Source: Limnanthes douglasii subsp. nivea (lineage: Eukaryota > Streptophyta > Magnoliopsida > Brassicales > Limnanthaceae). Taken from it: 64,000 bases of DNA. The notes beneath the pieces were generated by a model. That model was not told where the DNA came from. It ran no database searches and saw nothing but the letters and a program-made list of their open reading frames with translations. Positions within the stretch are counted from its first letter, which is position 1. Each line of letters begins with the position of its first letter. The stretch spans positions 153,823,195 to 153,887,194 of the forward strand of contig JAUPFV010000005.1 of assembly GCA_036936605.1 (NCBI GenBank), read 5' to 3'. Both the position numbers and the translations under genes were made by a program. Of the stretch, positions 34,382 to 43,425 are shown in pieces.

Positions 34382-34442
34382 GACACGTTGCAGTACAAGT
34401 CGACACGTGTTAGTACCAAACTAAAGTACCTGCTTATAAAAA
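34382..34442 (+). promoter_or_regulatory. Dehydrin promoter: ABRE-type boxes and TATA box
   Basis: ACACGTGT at 34403-34410 is a G-box/ABRE core and GACACGTT at 34382-34389 is a second ACGT core. TATAAAAA at 34435-34442 is the TATA box, about 120 bp before the ATG. ABRE pairs close to a TATA box are typical of ABA- and drought-induced LEA genes; induction here is inferred. Confidence 0.75.
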
Positions 34443-34562
34443 GCCAGCAAAAGCATAGGATAAAACGCATAACAACACACAAAGAAATCAGCTTCCTGAA
34501 GTAAAAACAACAACTATCAAATCCATCTTCTTTTGTTTTAGAAACTCACTTTCAACACAAAA

Positions 34563-35819
34563 ATGTCACACAACCAACCCCGAGTTGCTTTCCAGGAAAC
34601 CGACGAGCTTGGCAACCCTATTAACCAAACTGGTAGTGGCCGCCAGACTGATCAGCTTGGTGGTCTAGGAACCGGCGGTCAAAAGCATCACGGCGTCACC
34701 GATGTTTTCGGAACAGGTGAAGGTCAGCAGCAACATCATCGCGGTGGCGTCGGCGGTGTACTTGGAACCGGTGGTGTTGAGCAGCAGCGTGGAACCGGGG
34801 ATGTGGGATCCGGTGGTGTTTATGGAACCGGAGGCGGCCAGCAGCATCAGGGGATGATGGATAAGGTGAAAAATATGCTGCCCGGACAGGGGCAGCAAGG
34901 TTCGGGGCAGACACACAACAGTTCTACTACTTATGGGACGACCGGAGGTGGCCAGCAGCATCAGGGGATGATGGATAAGGTGAAAAATATGCTGCCCGGA
35001 CAGGCGCAGCAAGGTTCGGGGCAGACACACAACAGTTCTACTACTTATGGGACGACCGGAGGTGGCCAGCAGCATCAGGGGATGATGGATAAGGTGAAAA
35101 ATATGCTGCCCGGACAGGCGCAGCACGGTTCGGGGCAGACACACGACGGTTCGACTACTTATGGGACGACCGGCGTCGGCGGAGGGAATCAGTACCCACA
35201 GGAGCACGAAAAGAAAGGAGTACTTGACAAGATCAAGGATATACTACCTGCGAGTGTGACTGGTGGAGGGCAGCAGCAACAGAATCCAGGCGGCACCGGT
35301 GATTTTGGAACCAGTCACGGTTTGGGGACCGGTCATGGACAGCACCGCCAACATAATCTCGGTGGCGGCATTGGTGGAATTGGAACCGGTGGTGTCGGTC
35401 AGCAGCATGGTGGCAGGGATTTGGTAACAGGCAGTATCTATGAAACCGGGCTTGGACAGCAGCATCAGCAGCACGGGCTTGGACAGCAGCATCAGCAGCA
35501 CGGAATTGGACAGCAGCATCAGCAGCACGGAATTGGACAGCAGCATCAGCAGCACGGTGGTAGTGGTCTATCCGGGTACGGGACGCACGGTACGGATGTA
35601 GGGAAAGGAGAGCAGTACGGGCTTGGGCAGCAGCATCAGCAGCACGGAATTGGACAGCAGCATCAGCAGCATGGTGGTGGTGGTCTATCCGGGTACGGGA
35701 CGCACGGTACGGATGTAGGAAAAGGAGAGCAGTACGGGGAGGAGCACCAGAACAAAGGAGTGATGGAGAAGATAAAGGAGAAACTGCCTTGTACGGGTAC
35801 GGGTGGTGCTCGTCAGTAA
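34563..35819 (+). CDS. Dehydrin (group 2 LEA), YK5-like, Gly/Gln/His-rich
   Basis: A single open frame of 418 residues. A Y-like segment TDELGNP is at residues 13-19. K-segment-like motifs are GMMDKVKNMLPG three times (about 97-108, 135-146, 173-184), GVLDKIKDILP (about 219) and GVMEKIKEKLPC near the C-terminus (about 397). No poly-Ser S-segment was found. Linkers are Gly-rich with GQQHQQH repeats that could bind metal ions. Dehydrins are disordered, hydrophilic proteins whose K-segments form amphipathic helices on membranes and protect proteins during desiccation and cold. DNA shows a 114-bp unit repeated three times and 27-bp units. AATAAA signals follow at 35857 and 35861. It appears intact and is the only clear host gene here. 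Confidence 0.93.
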   Translation: MSHNQPRVAFQETDELGNPINQTGSGRQTDQLGGLGTGGQKHHGVTDVFGTGEGQQQHHRGGVGGVLGTGGVEQQRGTGDVGSGGVYGTGGGQQHQGMMDKVKNMLPGQGQQGSGQTHNSSTTYGTTGGGQQHQGMMDKVKNMLPGQAQQGSGQTHNSSTTYGTTGGGQQHQGMMDKVKNMLPGQAQHGSGQTHDGSTTYGTTGVGGGNQYPQEHEKKGVLDKIKDILPASVTGGGQQQQNPGGTGDFGTSHGLGTGHGQHRQHNLGGGIGGIGTGGVGQQHGGRDLVTGSIYETGLGQQHQQHGLGQQHQQHGIGQQHQQHGIGQQHQQHGGSGLSGYGTHGTDVGKGEQYGLGQQHQQHGIGQQHQQHGGGGLSGYGTHGTDVGKGEQYGEEHQNKGVMEKIKEKLPCTGTGGARQ

Positions 35820-35879
35820 TAATGTATGGTGCACATTAGAAGTATGTAGTCATACAAATAAATAAAGCATTGCCCTGTT

Positions 35880-36146
35880 TGTTTGTTTGCTTTTAATGTA
35901 ATAAACGGAAGGCGAAATATTGATGCGATGTGTGTCTTGGGTCACTATCTCTATTTGTTTAAATAGAGCAGTATGAATTCCCCTGTTTAAATAAAAATAA
36001 ATTACATGTATTAAACCTTTTGTTATTATTGTGAACAATGTTGTTAAATTTTTTAATGTGCGTGCTCTCTTACTGCTAAAAGAATTATCCTTCAGATATT
36101 TTCTTTTCCTGTTTGGCTAAATTTTTACTCCCAAGACTATAACTTA
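35880..36146. other. Dehydrin downstream spacer
   Basis: AT-rich, no gene seen. It ends at the 10-bp target duplication of the MULE. Confidence 0.6.
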
Positions 36147-36650
36147 TAGAAATAAAGGGTTAAATCGCTGCTTCGTCACGTTTTGTGTCATTTAGTCCCT
36201 CCACAAAAAAATCACGGTTGAGGGTCCCTCGTCTATCAAAATTCTATAAATTCAGTCCCCGCGCGTGGTTTTTGCTGTAATGTTGCCACGTGTCACTATA
36301 GTTAAATGGGTTGCGTTCCACAGATAGTCCTTCGACTTTTAATTCCATTTTTACCCTTCGAATTTAATATTTTTTTAATATTTAATTTTTTTTATTTTTT
36401 TATTATTCCGAAAACAGAGTATCCCAAAATTTCGAATACTCTGTTTTCTCTCTTTGCTACCTTAACTACGCTTAGTTGCCGAATCACTTCTCTACTTAAG
36501 TTGGTGCTCTTGCAACCCCATTCTCTACTTAAGATCATGCTGTCAGTGCCATTACAAGGGATTCTGTCATGGTTTTCGTCTGGAATGGTCACTGGTAGAG
36601 GTGTCAAACGGTTTGAACCAGCACCAACCCGCACCGTTTAAGTCTGAACC

Positions 36651-36835
36651 ACGGGTTGCAGTCTCGGCGGGTTGCGGTCTCGGCGGGTTGCGGTCTCGGC
36701 GGGTTGCGGTCTCGGCGGGTTGCGGTCTCGGCGGGTTGCGGTCTCGGCGGGTTGCGGTCTCGGCGGGTTGCGGTCTCGGCGGGTTGCTCCTTATGCGGTT
36801 TCGGCGGGTTGCGGTCTCGGCGGGTTGCAGTCGTA
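36651..36835 (+). repeat. Left subterminal array of the hAT element
   Basis: About ten copies of the 16-bp unit GGGTTGCGGTCTCGGC, with one variant spacer CTCCTTATGC. Such arrays near hAT ends are candidate transposase-binding sites. Confidence 0.9.
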
Positions 36836-37499
36836 ATGGGCCAGTTTCACAGTTAAACCGCCAGTTCAAACCACCAGACGAACCATTTAAGAACCGTTTA
36901 CCAGTTCAAACCATCAGCCAAACCATTTAACCATTTAAGAACCATTTATCGGAATATATTATAATGTTATTTAAAATTAATTTGTAAGTGTTTAATTGAA
37001 TATAATTTCAATAATTGAGTTAATTATTCTATTTCATGTATTTTAATTTAAATATGTTATCATTTTAATCGAAATTTTATAATCATCAATTACATTCTTA
37101 AAAAATAATTGTAATTTGATTTTGATACGTTTGAATAATATATTACTATTAAATAATATATACCTATTAGACATATAATTGTATTAAAATTTTAAATTAT
37201 TAGGTGATTCTTTAGATTCTTTCAAGCTTGAAGTGTTTATGGTTAGATGAATTATATAGTTTATTGTATTTTCGAACTATTCAATATTAGAAGTTTATAT
37301 GCATAAACATAAATTACTTGTAAGTTGTAAAGAACAAAATAAAAATTGAAAGCTAGGTAAGTGATTTAAATAACATTTAATAAAAAATAGAAGCAAAACA
37401 AACAATTCATTAAAAATAAAAACCAAACAAGTAACATAGTTGTTCAATCAAATAAAAAAGATAAACATTACAACGATAATGAAAATCAATTGCGAAAAA

Positions 37500-38984
37500 C
37501 TAAGGAGCTTCATCGTTGTTGTTGTTAGGTGGTTGACCTTGCAAATGCATGTTCTCCATCATCTGTCGCATATACTCCGACTGTTGGGCTTGAGAGTTTG
37601 CAAATCGCTCATTCCATTGATCTTGTCCATGATGCCACTGCTCGTATTGACCATGCCACTGCTCGTATTGACCATGCCACTGCTCGAGGTGACCAAGTTG
37701 ATCATTCACCCCTACTTGCCACTGCTGTATCTGGCTAAGCTGGTCATTTACCCCCCCCTGCCAATTTTGAAATTCACCTTGCCATTTTGTAAAATCATCA
37801 TGCCAAACCATTTGTTGAGTATGCGCAAACTCAGCAAATTCGCGATCGGTTCGTCTTTGTTGTGGCGGTACTCGCGAAGAACCACTAGCATTTGGATCGA
37901 AAGACACTTCAGCCTCAACTCGATACTGAGTAGGTGGATTTGGCGGTTTTGTAAGACCGTTCGCAATATATATCTGATTCAAGTCTTCTCTATGGTGGTT
38001 CCATGCCTCTAATTTCGAAATCAACTCTCCATCCCAAGAGTATATTTCCTGCAAACGCAAAGAGTTTCTACCTATAGCACTAGTCGGCCTCACCTTCACC
38101 GGAGTGTACATACTCACATCAGCTCCTTTCGAAACAAGCAATTTACTCAATATCATCCCATAAGGTAGTTTATCCGTACCACACCTCGCAGCCATATTTC
38201 GAATCATCAAGCTGGGTAAATTAATTATTCCCTGATTTCGAATCATAAAAGCAGTAACAAATGTTTGAATATATGAAAGCTGCGAATCATTGTTACTAGG
38301 TGGAAGAAATATACTATTTACCAATTTCAAAGCTAATTTCCCAATACCATCCAAATTACCCCGCATGGCTCGAAATTTACCGCTAATTTTCGGAGCTTCC
38401 GCACCAGGACAAGTAAGAATCTCTACCGCTTCTTCGTAAGACAAAGGCCAATCAGCACTCCATATCGTAGGGCGATAACTAATGGGAGGTAATTTATTAC
38501 CGGTATAGATATCATGGGTTGGAACGGAAAAAAGATCGTAGAAATCAGTTTCAAAAAAACTATACTCGATACCATCAATCAAACTATTCATTCCTAAACC
38601 TCTTGGATCATTTTCGATTAATCTAGCCGTGGAATAAAACTTTCGCACTAGTTCTATATACCAATCACATTTGAATCTAGCTAGATTCATCCAACCTTGG
38701 CCATTAGTAGGCTCAATAAGTTTGAAAAAATTTTGCATACCCTCTATTTGGATCAGTTCCTCGTAGTTCAGAAACATACCAGACCAAATTTTTGTTACAC
38801 CTCGACCTCCTTGCCGATTACTACGGATGCGAATCTCCCCCTCGGGGCGATGTTCGATAGTCTCGCTCTCCGTTGCCTCATGCTCCAAGGTATGCAACAA
38901 CATTTCTTCCACCTCTCTCACTTCGGAAGTGGTTGGTTCACTACATCCACCTTTACGAGCGTTCTTTTTTGTTTTCGAAGACAT
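37500..38984 (-). CDS. hAT-borne accessory protein with plant-transposon (PF20167-like) domain
   Basis: An intact 494-residue ORF from ATG at 38984 to TAG. The N-terminus is charged, rich in Lys, Arg and Glu. Residues about 100-330 contain WYIELVRKFYSTARL, GIEYSFFETDFYDLFSVP, KLALKLVNSIFLPP, INLPSLMIRNMAAR and LPYGMILSKLLVSKGADV. These match the order of motifs in the putative plant transposon protein family (PF20167), usually met in LTR-retrotransposon extra ORFs; this assignment is from recollection. The C-terminus has Trp/Gln repeats (QWHGQYEQWHGQ, WQGGVNDQL) likely to form a coiled structure. It is divergent from the transposase across a palindromic promoter region. Role unknown; an accessory function in transposition is only an inference. 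Confidence 0.75.
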   Translation of the reverse strand: MSSKTKKNARKGGCSEPTTSEVREVEEMLLHTLEHEATESETIEHRPEGEIRIRSNRQGGRGVTKIWSGMFLNYEELIQIEGMQNFFKLIEPTNGQGWMNLARFKCDWYIELVRKFYSTARLIENDPRGLGMNSLIDGIEYSFFETDFYDLFSVPTHDIYTGNKLPPISYRPTIWSADWPLSYEEAVEILTCPGAEAPKISGKFRAMRGNLDGIGKLALKLVNSIFLPPSNNDSQLSYIQTFVTAFMIRNQGIINLPSLMIRNMAARCGTDKLPYGMILSKLLVSKGADVSMYTPVKVRPTSAIGRNSLRLQEIYSWDGELISKLEAWNHHREDLNQIYIANGLTKPPNPPTQYRVEAEVSFDPNASGSSRVPPQQRRTDREFAEFAHTQQMVWHDDFTKWQGEFQNWQGGVNDQLSQIQQWQVGVNDQLGHLEQWHGQYEQWHGQYEQWHHGQDQWNERFANSQAQQSEYMRQMMENMHLQGQPPNNNNDEAP

Positions 38985-39116
38985 TTGCGAAACCTGAAAT
39001 TTAAATAGAGTTTGAAAAATATAAAAAAAATTTAGAGAAGTGTAGTAGAGAGAGGGGATAGATTTGTAGTGGAGAGGGAGAGATTTGTAGTGAAAAATAT
39101 AGGAGGATGTAGGGTG

Positions 39117-39124
39117 TATTTATA
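39117..39124 (-). promoter_or_regulatory. TATA box of the 494-residue gene
   Basis: On the minus strand the segment reads CCCTATAAATACA, about 133 bp before the ATG at 38984. Confidence 0.65.
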
Positions 39125-39170
39125 GGGTAATTTTGTGTTTTTTTTTTTTTTTTTTTTCTACTAGCCGTTT

Positions 39171-39518
39171 GATGACGTCAGCATGACGTCATCAAGCGGA
39201 CCATCCGGCCACGCGTGCGGATGGTCCGCTTTTGGCTGTTGCCAACGGCTAGTTGGTTTGAACTAGCCGTTGGTTGAACCGGGGCATCCGGATGATCGTC
39301 CGGATGCCCCGGTTCAACCAACGGCTAGTTCAAACCAACTAGCCGTTGGTTGAACCGGGGCATCCGGACGATCGTCCGGATGCCCCGGTTCCAATCGGAC
39401 CATCCGGTTGGGCGTCCGGATGGTCCGAATTGTCTGTCCGGGCGTCCGGGCGAAAGTGTCCGGATGCCCCGGATCATGTGTCCGGACCATCCGGACGCCC
39501 ATCCGGATGGTCCGGGTG
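39171..39518. promoter_or_regulatory. Palindrome array between the two hAT genes
   Basis: Consecutive inverted repeats are at 39171-39193 (with two TGACGTCA sites), 39196-39229, 39242-39273, 39274-39317, 39318-39349, 39350-39390 and 39396-39427, with further CCGGAC/GTCCGG arms to 39518. The block is GC-rich and bounded by T-runs (about 39138-39157 and 39520-39555). TGACGTCA is a classical bZIP (TGACG) site. TATA boxes of both genes lie just outside, so this looks like a bidirectional control region. Confidence 0.8.
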
Positions 39519-39564
39519 ATTTTTTTTTTTTTGTTTTTTCGGTTTTTTTTTTTTTGGGTCTCCC

Positions 39565-39574
39565 CTATAAGTAG
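39565..39574 (+). promoter_or_regulatory. TATA-like box of the hAT transposase gene
   Basis: CTATAAGTAG lies about 310 bp before the ATG at 39883. It is framed by the inverted repeat GGGTCTCC ... GGAGACCC. Confidence 0.5.
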
Positions 39575-39882
39575 AGGAGACCCCAACACCAATACTCACA
39601 CCTCTCAAACAACTCTCTACTTCTCTCTAAATCTATCTATTTGTTCGATAAGTTCTAGAAAACTACAATTAGTTATTTTACTTATTCTACTCCTACTTTC
39701 GAAATTGTTTGATTTTTGTTTTTCCGCAAATTGTTTCTTAGTTGTTATTAGTCTAAATTTAGTTGTTCTATCTTGTTATTAGTCTAAATTTAGTTGTTAT
39801 ATCTTGTTATTAGTCTAAATTGTGATTTTATTATTAGTATTTTATTGCATATTTGAAAAAAAAAACTGTTATTAGTTTTAAA

Positions 39883-42021
39883 ATGAATCCAAAACGTAGA
39901 AATACTGGGATAAACGCACCATCTAATGTGGATCTCAATACCATGGATGATTTTTCTACAGAATTCCCTCACGTTGACACACTCTCCTCCCGCGAAAGTG
40001 GTGGTGGAAGTACTAGTGGGGGGGGATCTCGTAAGAAAACATCTTGGATTTGGAAACACTATACTCTATCAGAAGATGGTTTGTATTGTATTTGTAAAGA
40101 GTGCAATAAACGTTATCTTCACGTAAGTGGATCTAGAAATATGGGCACTAGCACTATGGTAAAACATTTATCGAAACATGAAATATATGATCCTACAAAA
40201 CCTAACCCAACTAATGTTTGCACGAACCCTCAAACAGGTCTTCCTTTTGAGTTTAACCACGATACGTATAGGGAAGCAACAATGATTTATGCAGTCGGTA
40301 GTTTACAACCATTTAGTTTTGGGGATTCTTGGAGATACGAAAATTGGATGCAAGTTGGGGTAAACCCACAGGCAACACGCATTCCACGTACCTCTTTGCG
40401 ATCGCTAGCCTTTAAATATTATTTACAAAGAAAAAAAGAGATTATTCAAACTATGCAGACTTTGCCATGGAATGTTTCGATTACTAGTGACATAGCTACT
40501 TTTACTGATTTAGATATGATATGTGTTACCCTCCATTGGATGGACGCCCAATGGGTCCTCCAAAGGAGAATTATATGGTTTGAATCAATTGGGAAGCATA
40601 CCGCACAAATAATTAGGGAGAGTATGACTGAATGCATGAATGTTTATGGCATTAAAAACAAGATTATGTCTATTTCGTTGGATAATGCATCTTCTAATAT
40701 TAGTGCTATATCATATCTTATAGCAGATTGCAATCCTCCTTTTCCAAAATTGTTTCACACCAAATGTTTATGCCACGTACTTCAATTAGTTGCGAAAGAA
40801 GGAATACGTAAGGTTCAGGGTGATTATATTACCCCTATAAAAAATGGGATCCTATTTTGCTCGACATCCGCTGCTAAAAAAAGAGCTTTTAAAACACTTG
40901 TTCTTTCAAATGGGAAAAAATATAAGAAACTTTTATTAGATGTCGAAACTAGATGGAATTCTACTTACACAATGCTTGCACGTGCGCATGTTTTTAAAGA
41001 AGAGATATCGACGCTTTATAATACATATCGTGAAACACCAATTGAACCAGATCATTGGAAATTTTGTGCACACATGTTAAGATTTTTAAGACTTTTTAAA
41101 GAAAACACCCTAACCTTTTCTTCACAAAATCAACCTAATGCTCATTTGGCCCTTTTCACGATTGCTAATCTTGCCATGCATATGGATGAATATAGATCAC
41201 ATTATGCATGCGTAGACATGGTGCCTGGAATGGAATATAAGTTCACAAAGTATTTTCATCCAATCCCTGATAGTTATTCATTTGCTTGCCTTTTAGATCC
41301 TTTTTCACGAAAAGAAAAATTTGAATTGCTAGTTGATTGCTTTTATAAATCTGTACGGTTTCCTACAGATATACCACCGACCGAACCAATTGACCCTAAA
41401 GGATATATTAGCGGTATATATGATAGTTTGTATAATATCTATGATAAGTATGCTGCAAGATATAGATCAAATACATCTACAAATGTAAGCAGTAGTAACA
41501 ATAGGGGTAGAGGGAGAAATACTAACTATATTCGATTGGCAATGTTACGAAACAACAATGTTACAGAAACCCCTCAATCTGATAATGAGTTGTATAGATA
41601 TTGGACCACTAGGTTTGACTTTACGAATTATCAAGACCAAGGTATTGAAGATATCATACGATGGTGGGGTACCAAAACTGAAGAGTTTCCTATTCTTTGC
41701 AGGATTGTTAAAGAGATTTATGCTATACCTATGTCTACAGTTGCAAGTGAGTGTGCTTTCAGCCAAGCGAGGTTGCAATACACGACTAAGAGAACAAGAT
41801 TGACGGGCAAAGCACTTGGAGTGCTTGTGGCAGTTAAGGATTGGACAGCGGCGGATAAAAGGATGCAAGACATAGAGTTCAGAGACGAAGTGAACGTAGA
41901 CGACATCTTCGAAGATTATCCGGATGATTACGAAGATATACTTGAACAAGAAATTGCGGAAGAAAACGAAGCTGACGGCGAAGATTTTACTTACGAAGAA
42001 GACGAAGCTGAAGATGAATGA
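39883..42021 (+). CDS. hAT transposase (BED zinc finger, RNase H-like core, hAT dimerisation domain)
   Basis: The open frame is 712 residues from ATG at 39883; an upstream in-frame TTG is not needed. A BED finger lies about residues 52-99 (CKEC ... HLSKH). RNase H-like core motifs are SITSDIATF (about 202), SLDNASSN (about 267) and DVETRWNSTYTML (about 354), consistent with the hAT D, D, E acidic residues. The C-terminal dimerisation domain, about 585-655, holds RWWGTKTEEFPIL and STVASECAFSQARL. An acidic tail ends the protein. It is closest in layout to plant Tag2/RICESLEEPER-type hAT proteins. The enzyme would cut and rejoin element ends in the nucleus. No disruptions were seen. Confidence 0.94.
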   Translation: MNPKRRNTGINAPSNVDLNTMDDFSTEFPHVDTLSSRESGGGSTSGGGSRKKTSWIWKHYTLSEDGLYCICKECNKRYLHVSGSRNMGTSTMVKHLSKHEIYDPTKPNPTNVCTNPQTGLPFEFNHDTYREATMIYAVGSLQPFSFGDSWRYENWMQVGVNPQATRIPRTSLRSLAFKYYLQRKKEIIQTMQTLPWNVSITSDIATFTDLDMICVTLHWMDAQWVLQRRIIWFESIGKHTAQIIRESMTECMNVYGIKNKIMSISLDNASSNISAISYLIADCNPPFPKLFHTKCLCHVLQLVAKEGIRKVQGDYITPIKNGILFCSTSAAKKRAFKTLVLSNGKKYKKLLLDVETRWNSTYTMLARAHVFKEEISTLYNTYRETPIEPDHWKFCAHMLRFLRLFKENTLTFSSQNQPNAHLALFTIANLAMHMDEYRSHYACVDMVPGMEYKFTKYFHPIPDSYSFACLLDPFSRKEKFELLVDCFYKSVRFPTDIPPTEPIDPKGYISGIYDSLYNIYDKYAARYRSNTSTNVSSSNNRGRGRNTNYIRLAMLRNNNVTETPQSDNELYRYWTTRFDFTNYQDQGIEDIIRWWGTKTEEFPILCRIVKEIYAIPMSTVASECAFSQARLQYTTKRTRLTGKALGVLVAVKDWTAADKRMQDIEFRDEVNVDDIFEDYPDDYEDILEQEIAEENEADGEDFTYEEDEAEDE

Positions 42022-42589
42022 TGTTTGTAATAGTTTTTTACTATTTTGTATTGTAATTTGAAAACATTTGTACAACTCCTGGCCCGCACGAGTATAAACT
42101 GTGAACGGCTAAATTATCCAAAAATGACTTTACCTTTTATTATAACAACAACAAATGTATTATGAAATACTTATAACTTCATAAGATCTAATTTTGGTTT
42201 AAAAAATAATATCAAACACTTGTAAAATTTAAAACCAAATCGCAATAGTAATCAAAATGTAATATTAAAATTATAACCGTAGAATTTGTAATATTTTAAC
42301 ATGATAAGATATAGTTTTGCTTTGTATTAGATATAAAAACATAATAATAATAATATTCAAAATATGATAATAACATAAGTAATATTTAAAATTTTAGACT
42401 ATATAATAATTACAACACTTAAAATATTAATAACCAAAACAAATTAATATTAACAAAAATGTAATAATAATTCTATAATAATATTCAATCTCAATATTTT
42501 TTAAATATAACATTTTGGATATAAAATAAATAAAATCAGCATAATATTTACCAATAAACCACCGGTTTTTTACAAATAAACCGTGGTTT

Positions 42590-42755
42590 CGCAGTCTCGG
42601 CGGGTTGCGGTCTCGCCGGGTTGCGGTCTCGGCGGGTTGCGGTCTCGGCGGGTTGCGGTCTCGGCGGGTTGCTCCTTATGCGGTCTCGGCGGGTTGCGGT
42701 CTCGGCGGATTGCGGTCTCGGCGGGTTGCGGTCTCGGCGGGTTGCAGTCATAATG
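42590..42755 (+). repeat. Right subterminal array of the hAT element
   Basis: About nine copies of the same 16-bp unit as at the left end, in the same orientation, again with CTCCTTATGC and the same downstream phrase AATGGGCCAGTTTC. The two ends are thus direct, not inverted, copies over about 200 bp. Confidence 0.9.
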
Positions 42756-42878
42756 GGCCAGTTTCGCAGGTAGACCGCCAGTTCTTAAGCAGGTTGTCAG
42801 CTTTAAACCATGGTTCCTGAACCATTAGACACCTCTAGTCACTGGAGTACTGGTGGTGCATGGAGCGTGCTCTTGATT

Positions 42879-43200
42879 GGTCTAAAAAAAACCTATTTGT
42901 AGCAATTCCTGATTGTTCAAGGTTACATACTGTGAATGTTATGGCGCATGGTTAGATTACAGTGAGATGGTAAAAAACCTAGTGAAAAAAACATATTTAC
43001 TGATGTATATTCGAAGGATGAGGAATTACACAAATGGGGGATGGATATATAGTCCGGTCCAAAGATCAAAATTGGAGAAAACATTAATGGATATATAAAA
43101 ATGAAAAATCTGCCATAATTGGGACCAGTCATCAATTTTACCCAGAATATGTACTAGAATACGATAGTTTTGGCTTTTGATCAAACAGGTCTGGCTCTGT
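42879..43200. other. Interior of the Pack-MULE, unassigned
   Basis: Between the left inverted repeat and the captured exon. No coding homology was recognised; it may be another captured host fragment. Confidence 0.4.
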
Positions 43201-43425
43201 GATTATATGACTTTGGCTGCCAAATCGGAGGGAGACTGGAAGCAGAATGGCGCCGGCCAAAAAGGGAAAATCGAAGGCGAACTCGACCGAGTCAACTCAG
43301 TCTTCTTCACCCGCTTCAAAGTTTCCTTTTTGTATTCGCCTGGTTCCGCCTTCTTCTGTAGCAATAACCATCCACGCTAAGCCAGGCTCCAAATTGTCCT
43401 CCGTTACTGGTTTGATTATATACAT
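43201..43425 (+). pseudogene. Captured first exon of a UPF0235/DUF167 family gene
   Basis: An ATG at 43247 opens a frame with [11 protein letters not shown], a Ser-rich stretch, then [20 protein letters not shown] and PGSKLSSVT. It stops matching at 43409 where a GT donor (G|GTTTGATT) begins. This is the N-terminal exon of plant UPF0235 (DUF167, YggU-like) proteins as recalled. The exon ends in phase 1, where the family continues with Asp. Some 5' UTR and intron were probably captured too. The rest of the gene is absent, so it cannot make the normal protein. Confidence 0.75.

Larger units (their letters stand above)
36596..42837. mobile_element. Two-gene hAT transposon, apparently intact
   Basis: A perfect 8-bp target duplication GTCACTGG is at 36588-36595 and 42838-42845. 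Terminal inverted repeats are TAGAGGTGTC. It encodes a complete hAT transposase (39883-42021) and a divergent 494-codon gene (38984-37500). Both ends carry arrays of a 16-bp GC-rich unit. It is inserted in the left inverted repeat of the Pack-MULE. No stop or frameshift was seen in either gene, so recent activity is plausible. Confidence 0.93.

Noticed and set aside
34665..35555. Long ORFs opposite the dehydrin
   Set aside because: Open only because the dehydrin repeat has skewed composition; no family motif.
36651..36835. Regular 16-bp repeats resembling a CRISPR array
   Set aside because: Units abut without unique spacers, and the context is a plant hAT end with a second copy at the other end.
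36567..36930. ORFs of about 100 codons with repeated RRVAVSAGCGLGG or PPRPQPAETATR
   Set aside because: Translations of the 16-bp tandem array on both strands, not genes. The same applies to 42548-42820.
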